Shown: positions 9,660 to 17,787 of the stretch, in pieces
How the letters are laid out: each line of letters begins with the position of its first letter
Position numbering within the stretch: position 1 is the stretch's first letter
Source of the DNA: M55B129 sp964506505
GTDB taxonomy: Bacteria; Bacillota; Dethiobacteria; DTU022
NCBI GenBank assembly: GCA_964506505.1
Contig: CAZDKY010000021.1
Coordinates: 4,081-68,080, forward strand
Reading direction: 5' to 3'
Length of the DNA stretch: 64,000 nucleotides
The notes under the pieces: model-generated
Database searches by the model: none
What the model was told of the DNA's origin: nothing
The model's input: the letters and a program-made list of their open reading frames with translations, nothing else
Program-made: the position numbers and the translations under genes

Positions 9660-9867
9660 TTATTCGAGTGCTTCCTGCGGTTCTATATCTATGCATATAC
9701 TCTGCAACATCACCTGTTCTTCATCATCCAGGGCGACAATAATCTTGCCCATTGAAGGTGCCCCAAGCCGGGCTTGCTCCTATCTCCCGCATATAAGAAT
9801 CTACCGCCCGGCAAACGGATTCCGTCTTGGTATACAATGTTGCGGCATTGTCAAAATAAATGTTCAT
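9660..9867 (-). pseudogene. Relic: N-terminus of a cysteine desulfurase-like protein plus an unrelated tail
   Basis: From an ATG at 9867 the minus strand reads MNIYFDNAATLYTK and continues with ESVCRAVDSYMREIGASPAW, the clear opening of a class V aminotransferase/cysteine desulfurase (usual form IYLDNAAT.YPKP), then stops at 9724 after 47 residues. An overlapping frame from ATG 9752 gives 30 residues (MGKIIVALDDEEQVMLQ and on) to a stop at 9660; this looks like the end of another protein. The two were probably joined by a deletion. I see no promoter for it. Confidence 0.55.
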
Positions 9868-9948
9868 AGAAAAATCCTTTTTAAAGCCCGGGTATTTTTA
9901 AAATACTAGTAAATACTCAGCCTTATAAATTTTTGTTAAGGCTGAGCC

Positions 9949-10028
9949 GTGCCAGCGGGGACGGTTCGAGCGTCACCGGAACGAAGCAGAGGTCCGAAGA
10001 AAAGACAATGGAACTGTCCTCTTGACAC
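9949..10028. repeat. REP/MITE-like imperfect hairpin
   Basis: GTGCCAGCGGGGACGGTTC (from 9949) pairs, with G-U pairs and one bulge, with GAACTGTCCTCTTGACAC ending at 10028. Hairpins with a GGGGACGGTTC core are common dispersed repeats in Clostridia-type genomes and may be mobilised by RAYT/Y1 transposases. A related hairpin is at 25345. Confidence 0.5.
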
Positions 10029-10330
10029 GCAAATACTATTAAAAGCAAAAATACAATTTTAATTCATACATGTCATAATAGTTATATAGTAATACAGTTT
10101 CTCTAAATAATCAACTGGGAATCGAGATCTCCAAAATATTCCCCCGCTAAAACCTGCAGTAGCTTTACAATATGTCGAGATCTCTTTTTAAGCTTTCCTC
10201 CTAACCCTCAGCACCCGTTTTAAAATTTACTTCAATCTTTCACTGCCCTGATTTCCCATTTTTACAATGAATTTTTAGTTCTTAAACTGCACTCGAACAA
10301 CATTTCCAACCAAATATTGTATACAATAAC

Positions 10331-10361
10331 TTGAAATTCACACAGCAATTCATGTTATAAT
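10331..10361 (+). promoter_or_regulatory. Promoter of the DUF554 gene
   Basis: TTGAAA at 10331 and an extended -10 TGTTATAAT ending at 10361. The 19-bp spacer is long, but the extended -10 can compensate. Transcription would start near 10368, just before the leader hairpin. Confidence 0.5.
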
Positions 10362-10385
10362 GTTACGGTTAAATATAATATTTTT

Positions 10386-10435
10386 AGACCGCAAAATGGG
10401 GGGTGGCAAACTTGTCGCTTTCGCACAAACGGTCT
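10386..10435 (+). other. Structured 5' leader of the DUF554 gene
   Basis: AGACCG (10386-10391) pairs perfectly with CGGTCT (10430-10435) around a loop that contains a G6 run and an inner hairpin TTGTCGC/GCACAA. It ends a few bases before the ribosome site AAAGGTG. I do not recognise a known riboswitch class. Confidence 0.35.
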
Positions 10436-10448
10436 GGAAAGGTGTTCT

Positions 10449-11165
10449 ATGCTTGGAAACTACGTAAATACTCTGGCAATTATTGTCGCAAGCCTGCTTG
10501 GCCTGTTGATCCGGAAAGGGTTAAAAGAAGAATATAAAACAATAGTTATGCAGGCTATCGGGCTGTCGGTTATCTTTATCGGAGCGGTCACCGCCCTCGG
10601 GGGGCTGATGGATCCGGCAAGCGAACCAATACTCTTTATTCTCAGTCTGGTTATCGGTGGGGCAATTGGCGAGATGCTACGCCTTGACAGAGCCCTCAAT
10701 AAGCTGGGCACGCTGCTGCAGGAAAAAGTAGGCGGCAACGGCAGCAATGTTGCCCGTGGCTTCGTAACAGCAAGTCTCATATACTGTGTGGGGACAATGG
10801 CCATTCTGGGTTCCATTGAAAGCGGCCTGCGGGGAAATCATAACATGCTTTTTGCCAAATCAGTCCTTGACGGCGTAACTTCCATGATTCTTTCATCAAC
10901 ACTGGGTGTGGGGGTTATTTTTTCGGCGGCAGCAGTTTTTATCTACCAGGGGCTTATTATTCTCTTCGCCGGATCAATTGAGTCTTTGCTAACCGAACAG
11001 ATCATCCGCGAGATAACAATTATCGGGGGAATCCTCATTTTCGGAATTGGCCTTAACCTGCTGGAAATCAAAAAAATAAACACAATTAATCTTCTGCCGG
11101 CCATTTTTGTGCCTGTTGTTTACTACCTGCTGATTATGCCACTGTACCAGATCCTGTTTTTTTAA
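10449..11165 (+). CDS. DUF554 family membrane protein (YdfK/YqgA type)
   Basis: A 238-residue polytopic membrane protein. It opens MLGNYVNTLAIIVASLLG and has about seven hydrophobic helices separated by short polar loops, including GLSVIFIGAVTALGGL and the family signature around FVTASLIYCVGTMAILGSIE near residue 115-ish, then GLRGNHNMLFAKSVLDGVTS. The family is widespread and its transport or other role is not established. The ATG follows AAAGGTG by five bases and a clear promoter and leader lie upstream. It is monocistronic, ending at a strong hairpin terminator. Confidence 0.9.
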   Translation: MLGNYVNTLAIIVASLLGLLIRKGLKEEYKTIVMQAIGLSVIFIGAVTALGGLMDPASEPILFILSLVIGGAIGEMLRLDRALNKLGTLLQEKVGGNGSNVARGFVTASLIYCVGTMAILGSIESGLRGNHNMLFAKSVLDGVTSMILSSTLGVGVIFSAAAVFIYQGLIILFAGSIESLLTEQIIREITIIGGILIFGIGLNLLEIKKINTINLLPAIFVPVVYYLLIMPLYQILFF

Positions 11166-11215
11166 ACCCCGGGTTTTCCCGCCGGCAGCCGGGCCATGGT
11201 TTAAACACTGCTGCC

Positions 11216-11239
11216 AGAGGCCGGGTAAACCCGGCCTCT
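11216..11239 (+). terminator. Terminator after the DUF554 gene
   Basis: AGAGGCCGGG-TAAA-CCCGGCCTCT is a perfect 10-bp stem with a 4-nt loop, 50 bp after the stop codon. The T-run is weak. Confidence 0.7.
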
Positions 11240-11316
11240 TCAGCCGGAAAAAGAAAAAAAGGTTTAAGCTATTGCCGAACAGAGGGGAAATAGTTATAAT
11301 ACAGATCAGAAAACAG

Positions 11317-11392
11317 GCGCCTGTAGCTCAGGGGATAGAGCAACGGATTCCTAATCCGTGTGCCGCAGGTTCGATTCCTGCCAGGCGCACCA
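11317..11392 (+). tRNA. tRNA-Arg (anticodon CCT)
   Basis: Complete cloverleaf of 76 nt with encoded CCA. The acceptor GCGCCTG pairs with CAGGCGC, the anticodon arm ACGGA-TTCCTAA-TCCGT gives anticodon CCT, and the T-loop is TTCGATT. Its last 59 nt are duplicated at 16150-16208. Confidence 0.97.
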
Positions 11393-11395
11393 GTA

Positions 11396-11433
11396 AAAAA
11401 GCCCTAAAACTAAACGTTTATAGGGCTTTTTTT
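11396..11433 (+). terminator. Terminator after tRNA-Arg
   Basis: AAAAAGCCCTA (11396) pairs with TAGGGCTTTTT (to 11431) and runs into T residues. It can work in both directions and may also stop trkA transcripts from the other side. Confidence 0.8.
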
Positions 11434-11436
11434 CTA

Positions 11437-12560
11437 TCAACAGGCTGTAAAAAAAGACTTGGGGTGCGTATAGTGTGCGTAAACACCCGGCAAGGCAAAG
11501 ATAACCAGATGATCTCCGGGCTTTAAACCTGTTTCACCAAGCGCTATTATGACTTCTTCTCCACGAACAACAGAACCAACGAGCATTCCCGGGAAAAATG
11601 CGCTTCTTTAATCTTGCTGCGGCAGCTGCAGCTTCTGGTGATAATACTATTTCAAATACTTCTGTCCATTTCCCCGGGTAGTATGAACAAATCAAGCAGT
11701 TCTTCGCCTCTGGTGAGGCAGTTTATCTGTGCAGCCACCAGCAGGCGCGGGCTAATAAGACTGTCAAGACCCAGCGTTTTATAAACAGGAATATTTTGCT
11801 GTTTCTTTACTTCGCAAATTATTTTCTTTGGGCCAAATTCACGAACCAGCAGAGCAGCGACAATATTGGTCCGGTCATCACTGGTTGCAGCTATTACAGC
11901 GTCTGCAGCATAAAGCTCTTCTTCCTTGAGCATGGAAATTTCTGTCACGTCACCATTTAAAACCAGAGTTTTCTGCAATTCTAAATCAAGTTTTTTACAA
12001 ACCTTCATGCTTTTTTCGATTAACTTAACAACAAAATGCTGCCGGCTTGATTCAAGCAGAAGAGCCAACTGATATCCCAGTGCTCCTCCACCGAAAATGA
12101 CAACATGTCTGATCCTGTCTCCGGAAAATGATTTATTTACACCGGCATCTGAGAATTGCAGCATTCTTAAAATCTCCAGGGCGGCAACTTTTTCTGGATT
12201 GATTACCATGTCAATACCGAACTGTGAAATTAAACTTGAATCTTCTTTCAGGAAACCTTTTCCCCTGATACGACAAACAGTATGTGGAACATAATATTTT
12301 TTTGCCAGTAGGCAGGCAAGGGTATTTACTTCATCCATATCTGTTACGGCTACAAGCAAATCCGCTTTTTTAATCCCGGCCTGCTCTAAAACCAAAGCCT
12401 GGGCACCATTTCCTTCAACTACTTTCAGAGCAGGGTTTTTCTTAAAACGCTCAACCCTGCCCTTGTCATTTTCAATGACTACAACATTTTGGCCTTGATA
12501 AATAAGGTGGTGAGCTAATTCGTAACCAACCTCGCCACCACCAACTATGATAATATACAT
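11437..12560 (-). pseudogene. trkA: TrkA-type potassium uptake regulator, frameshifted twice near its C-terminus
   Basis: TrkA proteins gate Trk/Ktr potassium channels by binding NAD(H) or nucleotides. The intact frame (11652-12560, 302 residues) has an N-terminal Rossmann domain IIVGGGEVGYELAHHL, an RCK_C domain and a second Rossmann domain VVIFGGGALGYQLALLL near residue 151. It then stops early at GEMDRSI. Removing one G from the GGGG run near 11675 restores KWTEVFEIVLSPEAAAAARL, and removing one T from the TTTTT run near 11592 restores FPGMLVGSVVRGEEVIIALG and ETGLKPGDHLVIFALPG, a full second RCK_C domain ending at 11437. Both lesions are single extra bases in homopolymers, so real decay and assembly error are both possible. 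The start ATG is supported by AGGAATAAA. Confidence 0.8.
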
Positions 12561-12657
12561 TTTATTCCTACCTTTTATCTAACCCTTTTTTGCTGCGCGT
12601 CATCTCTGAGAAACACACACTAACTGAAAAAGCCGAAGCGTAAGATACTAATCGATT

Positions 12658-13317
12658 TTATGACCATCCCAGTTTTTTCAAAGATTTATTCTGACCTATT
12701 GCCACTATCAAGTCATTGGCTCCAATGGTGTCACTGGCAATCGGTGCAATAATGGGATGGCAACCATTGTTAAACCGCCGTAAAGCTATAACTGTTATCC
12801 CAAAGCGAGCTCGCAAATTTAAATCCTGCAAAGATTTACCAACCATATCACCGGGGGCTTCAACCTCGACAATGCTATAATCAGCAGACAACTCAATCAG
12901 GTCGATTATTGAAGGAGAAATCAAGCTGAGAGCTATTTTCTGCCCTGTATCTCGCTCGGGGTAAACAACCCTGTTGATGCCAACTTTTTTGAGCACCTTG
13001 CCATGTAGATCATTTTGAGCTTTGGCTACTATGTGCTGAGCTCCCATTTCTGTCAACAAGATCGCTACCATGATGCTGGCCTGGATATCAAAACCGATTG
13101 CTAAAACTACAGCATCAAAATCCCTTACCCCGAGTGCTCTCAGGCTAGATTCATTTGAAACATCAGCAACAAGAGCATTTGTAACCTCATCGCTGATGTG
13201 CTGGATAATAATCTCATCATTGTCCACCACCATTACATCATGACCTAGTTTGAATAATGTTCGAGCCACACTGGTTCCAAATCTGCCGGCACCGATTACC
13301 AGAAAAGATTTTTTCAT
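12658..13317 (-). CDS. KtrA/TrkA-type potassium channel regulatory subunit
   Basis: A 219-residue single RCK protein: Rossmann fold with the NAD-binding motif VIGAGRFGTSVARTL at residues 6-20 and an acidic residue at the end of strand two (VVDND), followed by an RCK_C domain (residues 135-219) that begins IELSADYSIVEVEAPGDMVG. Length and order match KtrA/KtrC. It would sit on the cytoplasmic face of a KtrB/TrkH channel, which is not encoded in this window. GGAGG lies seven bases before the ATG. The neighbouring broken trkA and Kdp-like pair suggest a shared potassium theme. Confidence 0.9.
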   Translation of the reverse strand: MKKSFLVIGAGRFGTSVARTLFKLGHDVMVVDNDEIIIQHISDEVTNALVADVSNESSLRALGVRDFDAVVLAIGFDIQASIMVAILLTEMGAQHIVAKAQNDLHGKVLKKVGINRVVYPERDTGQKIALSLISPSIIDLIELSADYSIVEVEAPGDMVGKSLQDLNLRARFGITVIALRRFNNGCHPIIAPIASDTIGANDLIVAIGQNKSLKKLGWS

Positions 13318-13539
13318 TTAACAACCTCCGGCGTGCTAATTTAACCACATATTTCCAACTGTTGTCATTTTTTTAGTTCATAATATAAAAACAGACTCTT
13401 CAATTACTCTTACTGTTCTTTTTTTTGCAGGTCGCTCTCAATTAGCAATACACGTTTAATTTACCAATTTTGAAATAAAGATAGTATTAATATTCCTGCT
13501 TATGTATAAAGATTTCATTAACAAACTGCCAAAATTAAA

Positions 13540-13565
13540 GCGCCTGCATTTTGAGATGCAGGCGC
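13540..13565 (-). terminator. Terminator of the response regulator gene
   Basis: A perfect 10-bp stem, GCGCCTGCAT/ATGCAGGCGC, with a 6-nt loop, 27 bp past the stop codon and followed on the minus strand by TTTAATTTT. Confidence 0.75.
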
Positions 13566-13591
13566 AGGATTATAAACCGTCAACCCCGGAT

Positions 13592-14278
13592 TCATTCATC
13601 AGCCAGGCGGTAGCCAACACCTATTTCTGTGATTATGTATCGTGGTTTGGCCGGATTCTCTTCAATTTTTCTCCTGATGTTAGCCATGAATACTCTCAAT
13701 GATTGAACATCGTTATCAAGTGATGAACCCCATACTTCTTTCAATATATACTTATGGGTCAATACTTTGCCGCAATTCTTTAAAAGTAGAGCAATAACTT
13801 TAAATTCAATGGGAGTAAAATGTATTTCCTCCCCCTTCAGCATCACCCTGTATTTGGCCAGATCGATTTCCAGATCGGCAAGTTTGTAAATAGATGGTGT
13901 CTTGCCCTTTTGGGCATCAGCACGTCTAAATACAACTCTGATGCGAGCTAATAATTCTTTAATGCTGAATGGTTTGGTCAGGTAATCATCCGCTCCGGCA
14001 TCAAGCGCTTCGACCTTTTCAATATCCTGATCACGGGCAGAAACAACTATTATAGGAATGGTAGAAAATGTGCGAACCTGTTTGATTATTTCCAACCCAT
14101 CCATGTCGGGCAAGCCAAGATCCAGAATTATAGTTGAAATAGGCTCAGTGGCAATGGCATTTAGAGCTGCTTGTCCAGTTGATGCTTCCAGGCAGTTATA
14201 TGCCTGCGACTGTAAGGAGAACTTGATAAAATTCCTGATCTGCATATCATCTTCGACCACTAAAAATAAAGGTTCCAT
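13592..14278 (-). CDS. KdpE-like response regulator (OmpR/PhoB family)
   Basis: DNA-binding response regulator of 228 residues. The receiver domain has the acidic pair in VVEDD (residues 8-11), phospho-acceptor D53 in ILDLGLPDMDG and the conserved Lys in YLTKPF; a winged-helix domain follows from about residue 130, ending MANIRRKIEENPAKPRYIIT and then EIGVGYRLADE, a KdpE-like tail. I place the start at the ATG at 14278, which has AGGAGG at the right distance, rather than the upstream ATG at 14344, which lies inside the sensor gene. It follows the sensor kinase by 10 bp. Target genes are not in the window. Confidence 0.92.
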   Translation of the reverse strand: MEPLFLVVEDDMQIRNFIKFSLQSQAYNCLEASTGQAALNAIATEPISTIILDLGLPDMDGLEIIKQVRTFSTIPIIVVSARDQDIEKVEALDAGADDYLTKPFSIKELLARIRVVFRRADAQKGKTPSIYKLADLEIDLAKYRVMLKGEEIHFTPIEFKVIALLLKNCGKVLTHKYILKEVWGSSLDNDVQSLRVFMANIRRKIEENPAKPRYIITEIGVGYRLADE

Positions 14279-14288
14279 CTCCGGCCTC

Positions 14289-15770
14289 CTATCGGTTGAG
14301 GAAAAAACTAAAAGATGCTCCACCATCAATGTTGTTTTGAGCATAAATTTCGCCGTTGTGCATGTTTACTATCGCTTTACATATAGCAAGACCAAGGCCG
14401 AGGCCTCTTTTGGCATCGGTCCTCTGGCTGTCGGCTGTATAAAAAATATCGAAGATCCTCTGTGGATCACCAGCATCAATCCCTGTCCCATCGTCGGAAA
14501 CCTTAAACCAGACTTTATCATTTTCCAGTGTAACGGCAAGGTCAATGCTACCTTCAGGTCCGGTATGTTTGATTGCATTGTCCAACAAATTAATCAATAC
14601 CTGGACTATAAGCTTGCTATCCATGGGAACAAATACCACGTCATCCGGAATAGTAACAAATATTTTGTGCTCGGGCGAATACTTTTGAACACGTCTGAGA
14701 GATTCGGCAATTATTTCTTCAACAGCTTCGAGCTGGGTAACCACCTTGAGGCGACCTTCCTGAATGCGGGTTAAACTTAGAATGTTTTCTACCAACCGGG
14801 TAAGCCAGATAGAGTCTTCTAATATTCCAGCAGCAATTCCTTTTTCTTCAGGTTCTTTAAGACGCTGCTGCAGCATTTCTGCGGCACCGGCAATTACCGA
14901 CAGGGGCGTTCGTAAATCATGGGAAACAGCTCTCAGAAGGTTGCTCTTAAATCTTTCCTGTTCGGTTTCGATCTTCGCAGTTTCTTTTTCTTTAGCAAGA
15001 TATTCACGCTCCATGGCTACAATTATCTGAATAAAGGCAGATTCCATAAGATATTGACGCTCCTGATTATCGTAGGCCAATTCAGCAGGCAGGCAAAAAA
15101 TACACACTTTATTGCCCTGTATTTCAATGGGCACAGAATAATACCGGGCAGTAAAATTGTCTAACTGATTTTTCACCAACTCACCTTTGATAGGAGACAA
15201 CTTGCTTCCTGTTAATTTAATTGTTTCCAATTTATCTGTTTTCTCATTTATGAAACTGTCAGCCATTATACACAATACTTCGCAGGCAAAAAGGTCCGAC
15301 AAACACTGCATAGAAACTGTAATAACATTTTTTAGCCCCCGGGTTTTTGCCAGCGAACTGGTGATGATGTACAGTGTACGTGCCTGTTTTTCCTGGGCAT
15401 TGGCTCGTTCCTTGGCATTAATCAAGTTGCTGGTTATTGTACTCGAAAATATTGCTGCCAGCAGCATGATCATGAAAGTAAAAATATATGATTTATCATA
15501 TACTGTGAATGTGTAAACAGGCTCGGTAAAAATAAAGTTGAAGCACAGAGTAGCAACAAGCGAAGATAAAATACCGTAAATAAATCCTCTCGTATAGCGT
15601 GAAGCAAGTAGCACTGACATAATGTATACAATAACAATGTTTACTTCGGTAAAACCAAAATACTTAATTAAGAAAGAAAGCATGGTCGCCAGCAAAATCA
15701 GCAGTACAACAATACTTACTTGCCGAAAGGCTGAAATATAAGTTGAATTTTGATTTGCTATTTCCACCAT
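14289..15770 (-). CDS. KdpD-like sensor histidine kinase without the N-terminal KdpD/Usp domains
   Basis: Membrane histidine kinase of 493 residues. It starts with four helices of a DUF4118 (KdpD transmembrane) domain at residues 15-115, then a GAF-like region at about 130-255, a HisKA dimerisation domain with phospho-acceptor H284 in AVSHDLRTPLSVIAG, and an ATPase domain with NLLDNAIKH, DDGTGI and RGLGLGLAICKAI. E. coli KdpD has about 400 extra N-terminal residues that sense the potassium state; these are absent. I chose the ATG at 15770 because a GGTGG site precedes it; an ATG at 15818 is also open. It is followed by its response regulator. Confidence 0.9.
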   Translation of the reverse strand: MVEIANQNSTYISAFRQVSIVVLLILLATMLSFLIKYFGFTEVNIVIVYIMSVLLASRYTRGFIYGILSSLVATLCFNFIFTEPVYTFTVYDKSYIFTFMIMLLAAIFSSTITSNLINAKERANAQEKQARTLYIITSSLAKTRGLKNVITVSMQCLSDLFACEVLCIMADSFINEKTDKLETIKLTGSKLSPIKGELVKNQLDNFTARYYSVPIEIQGNKVCIFCLPAELAYDNQERQYLMESAFIQIIVAMEREYLAKEKETAKIETEQERFKSNLLRAVSHDLRTPLSVIAGAAEMLQQRLKEPEEKGIAAGILEDSIWLTRLVENILSLTRIQEGRLKVVTQLEAVEEIIAESLRRVQKYSPEHKIFVTIPDDVVFVPMDSKLIVQVLINLLDNAIKHTGPEGSIDLAVTLENDKVWFKVSDDGTGIDAGDPQRIFDIFYTADSQRTDAKRGLGLGLAICKAIVNMHNGEIYAQNNIDGGASFSFFLNR

Positions 15771-16149
15771 TTTATTCCACCAAGTTTCAGTTATTATACA
15801 TGACAACCGTATTATCAATATTTAAGAACAATATAACACATAGGATCAGGATCTATCTACTGTGAAATATAACCGGAATGGGTCATACAATCATCATTTT
15901 CCATCAAAATGCAGCAGAAAAAGAATTTGTATCGGCATACAGCACTCCAGTTTAGATTTCGTGCACAGCAATATGTTAGCAGAATCATTAACATTACAGT
16001 CAGCCATACTCTCGACAATAACCTGCCAAACATTGCGTGCTCAATGGATTCTTCGGTGTGAACTCCGAATTAAATCAGGATTTACATTATTGCCGGACAG
16101 AAAGAGAAAATCCATTATATGGCTTAAATAACAGGTACCCTTATCTTTA
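15771..16149. other. Intergenic, right part of the tRNA-Arg island
   Basis: Holds the upstream region of the sensor kinase gene and otherwise no gene I can support; short open frames here have no ribosome site and no recognisable protein. Confidence 0.4.
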
Positions 16150-16208
16150 GATAGAGCAATGGATTCCTACTCCGTGTGCCGCAGGTTCGATTCCTGCCAG
16201 GCGCACCA
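16150..16208 (+). repeat. Duplicated 3' part of tRNA-Arg (att-site-like)
   Basis: Identical to the last 59 nt of the tRNA-Arg gene (11334-11392) except for two bases in the anticodon stem region, and including CCA. The 5' third (acceptor strand and D-stem start) is missing, so it cannot make a tRNA. It lies in the same orientation as the intact gene. Confidence 0.85.
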
Positions 16209-16493
16209 TAAAATAAGGCCTTCCGGGGCTATAAATATATAGCAGGAAGAAAAAACGCACAAATTGAAGGAAGAGGCCGTCCGGCCTCTTCCTTTTTATT
16301 TGACATCACAATATAATACTACATCCCAAACTACCCGTAAATGTGCCAACTCCAAGGGTTCCACCCTTCACAGCAAACGTCGACTGTTATTGCTAATATA
16401 GCTTCATCTGACTCCTCACGATAAATTTTAGATCAACTCCCGCTACCGGGCATGTTCGGGACTTTTACCCGTTAGACTGCGCCCATGCCGCAA
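16209..16493. other. Intergenic region after the tRNA fragment
   Basis: Contains a strong terminator at 16269-16292. On the minus strand around 16440-16490 the sequence AACGGGTAAAAGTCCCGAAC resembles group II intron domain I motifs, but no intron ends or reverse transcriptase are seen. No gene. Confidence 0.35.
16269..16292 (+). terminator. Terminator, probably the original one of tRNA-Arg
   Basis: GGAAGAGGCCG-TC-CGGCCTCTTCC, an 11-bp perfect stem followed by TTTTTATTT, 60 bp after the duplicated tRNA end. Confidence 0.8.
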
Positions 16494-16529
16494 AACAATG
16501 AGGCTGCCCCATGGGGGAGCCTCATTGTT
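16494..16529 (-). terminator. Terminator of the dctQMP operon
   Basis: AACAATGAGGCT pairs perfectly with AGCCTCATTGTT around a 12-nt GC-rich loop, 24 bp past the dctP stop codon. Confidence 0.8.
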
Positions 16530-16553
16530 AAGCTGCTTTAGATCTTCATATGC

Positions 16554-17672
16554 TTATCTCAGCGAATCCCTTGCTTCCAAAAGATGTTCATAGACATCCC
16601 AGGCTGGAAGTCCGCCGGCTTCAAGCTGATCAAGAAAACCTTCTACTACAGGGTTTGCCACTTCCAGCAGGTCTGCTGCATCTTGCTCGGTCCACTCATA
16701 CACTTCTATACCATTCTCTTCCATTTTTTGAATACCGCGCAGTTCTGCTTCAGCATAAATCTCGGAACCCTTCAGGGCCAAGTCCAGTCCACTGCGCTCG
16801 TCGAAGATAGCCTGGATGTCTGCAGGAAGTGAATTCCAGGTATCCTCGTTCATAAAAATTGCTTTGGTCGCATAAAACATGCTCATACCGCTTGTAGCAT
16901 ATTCCAGGACTTCGTAGAGTTTGTACGTATCAATAGCGGCATTGTCGGTTAAAAGTCCGTCGACCACTCCACGCTCCAGAGCATCATAGACTTCAGGCAT
17001 TGGAATGAGAGAGCCCATGCCACCGAGGGCGGCTATAGTGTCCTCCTCCAGTTCGCCTGATACCCTTAAATCACGACCATCAAAGTCAGCTATACCCTGA
17101 ATGGGAGCATTGTTGGTATAAGCATTTCCTTCGGGAAGGCCATAGAGGGCAAAGACCTTGTAACCGGTCCATTCTTCCTGAAAATCTGCATTTTCAGCCA
17201 GCAGGATATTAAGGGTTCTGGTTACTTCTTCCATAGACTGAAAATGGGCCGGGAATCTGGTCATATCCGTCAGCGGGAAACGGCCGGGAGTATAACCAAG
17301 CATAGTAAAACCAATATCTACTGCTCCGGTAGCAACGTCGTCTACGACAGCTGTGCTTTCAGACAAGGTTCCACCAGGATAGAAATTGATTTCCACCCGT
17401 CCATTAGATGCTTCCTCAATAGCCTCAATCCATGGCTCGATTACATTTACATGCTGATGGTGAGGTTCGGGAAAAGGAGATGCAAAATCAAGGGTGATAA
17501 CTTCTACGTCTTCACCCGATTCTTCATCTACCGGCTCTTCATCTACCGGTTCTTCGTCTACAGGCTCTTCATCTACGGCTTCTTCACCACCGCAGCCTGC
17601 AAGAGCAAGCCCCAGCACAAAAACCAGCAATACGGGGAGTAGAAACATCTTCCAACGTTTCAAGTTAAACAT
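16554..17672 (-). CDS. dctP: TRAP transporter solute-binding lipoprotein DctP
   Basis: Extracytoplasmic substrate-binding protein of a tripartite ATP-independent periplasmic transporter, probably for an organic acid. A lipoprotein signal ends in LALAGC (Cys at about residue 27). Next comes a 30-residue acidic linker with four near-exact repeats of DEEPV, then the DctP fold: TLDFASPFPEPHHQHVNVIE, a GGTLSE loop, GAVDIGF and the family arginine region RDLRVSG. Such acidic tethers are usual in Gram-positive lipoproteins. It is the last gene of the dctQ-dctM-dctP run, 115 bp after dctM and before a strong terminator. Confidence 0.93.
   Translation of the reverse strand: MFNLKRWKMFLLPVLLVFVLGLALAGCGGEEAVDEEPVDEEPVDEEPVDEESGEDVEVITLDFASPFPEPHHQHVNVIEPWIEAIEEASNGRVEINFYPGGTLSESTAVVDDVATGAVDIGFTMLGYTPGRFPLTDMTRFPAHFQSMEEVTRTLNILLAENADFQEEWTGYKVFALYGLPEGNAYTNNAPIQGIADFDGRDLRVSGELEEDTIAALGGMGSLIPMPEVYDALERGVVDGLLTDNAAIDTYKLYEVLEYATSGMSMFYATKAIFMNEDTWNSLPADIQAIFDERSGLDLALKGSEIYAEAELRGIQKMEENGIEVYEWTEQDAADLLEVANPVVEGFLDQLEAGGLPAWDVYEHLLEARDSLR
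17521..17579 (-). repeat. 15-bp tandem repeat inside dctP
   Basis: Four near-identical copies of a 15-bp unit encode the repeated peptide DEEPV in the tether between lipid anchor and binding domain. Copy number can change by slippage without breaking the frame. Confidence 0.85.
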
Positions 17673-17787
17673 TCCAATCCCTCCATTTTTTATTTTTAAT
17701 TCTTGCAGGACCCCACACTACATATACAAACACTAAAACTTTCGTTAAAGCATAAGCACCCCCTCCTTTAATGCTTATATCTATATC

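Larger units (their letters stand above)
11393..16208. mobile_element. Putative tRNA-Arg-associated island
   Basis: The block is bounded by the intact tRNA-Arg on the left and a 59-nt copy of its 3' end (57 of 59 identical) on the right, the arrangement left when a tyrosine-recombinase element inserts in a tRNA 3' end. Inside are trkA (broken), a Ktr-type regulator and a Kdp-like two-component pair, but no integrase, so the element would be a decayed remnant or a deleted one. Confidence 0.5.

Noticed and set aside
15862..16131. Plus-strand open frame next to the tRNA-Arg fragment
   Set aside because: No ribosome site and a composition unlike coding DNA in this window.
16150..16208. A second tRNA-Arg gene
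   Set aside because: The acceptor 5' strand and most of the D-arm are missing, so no cloverleaf can form.
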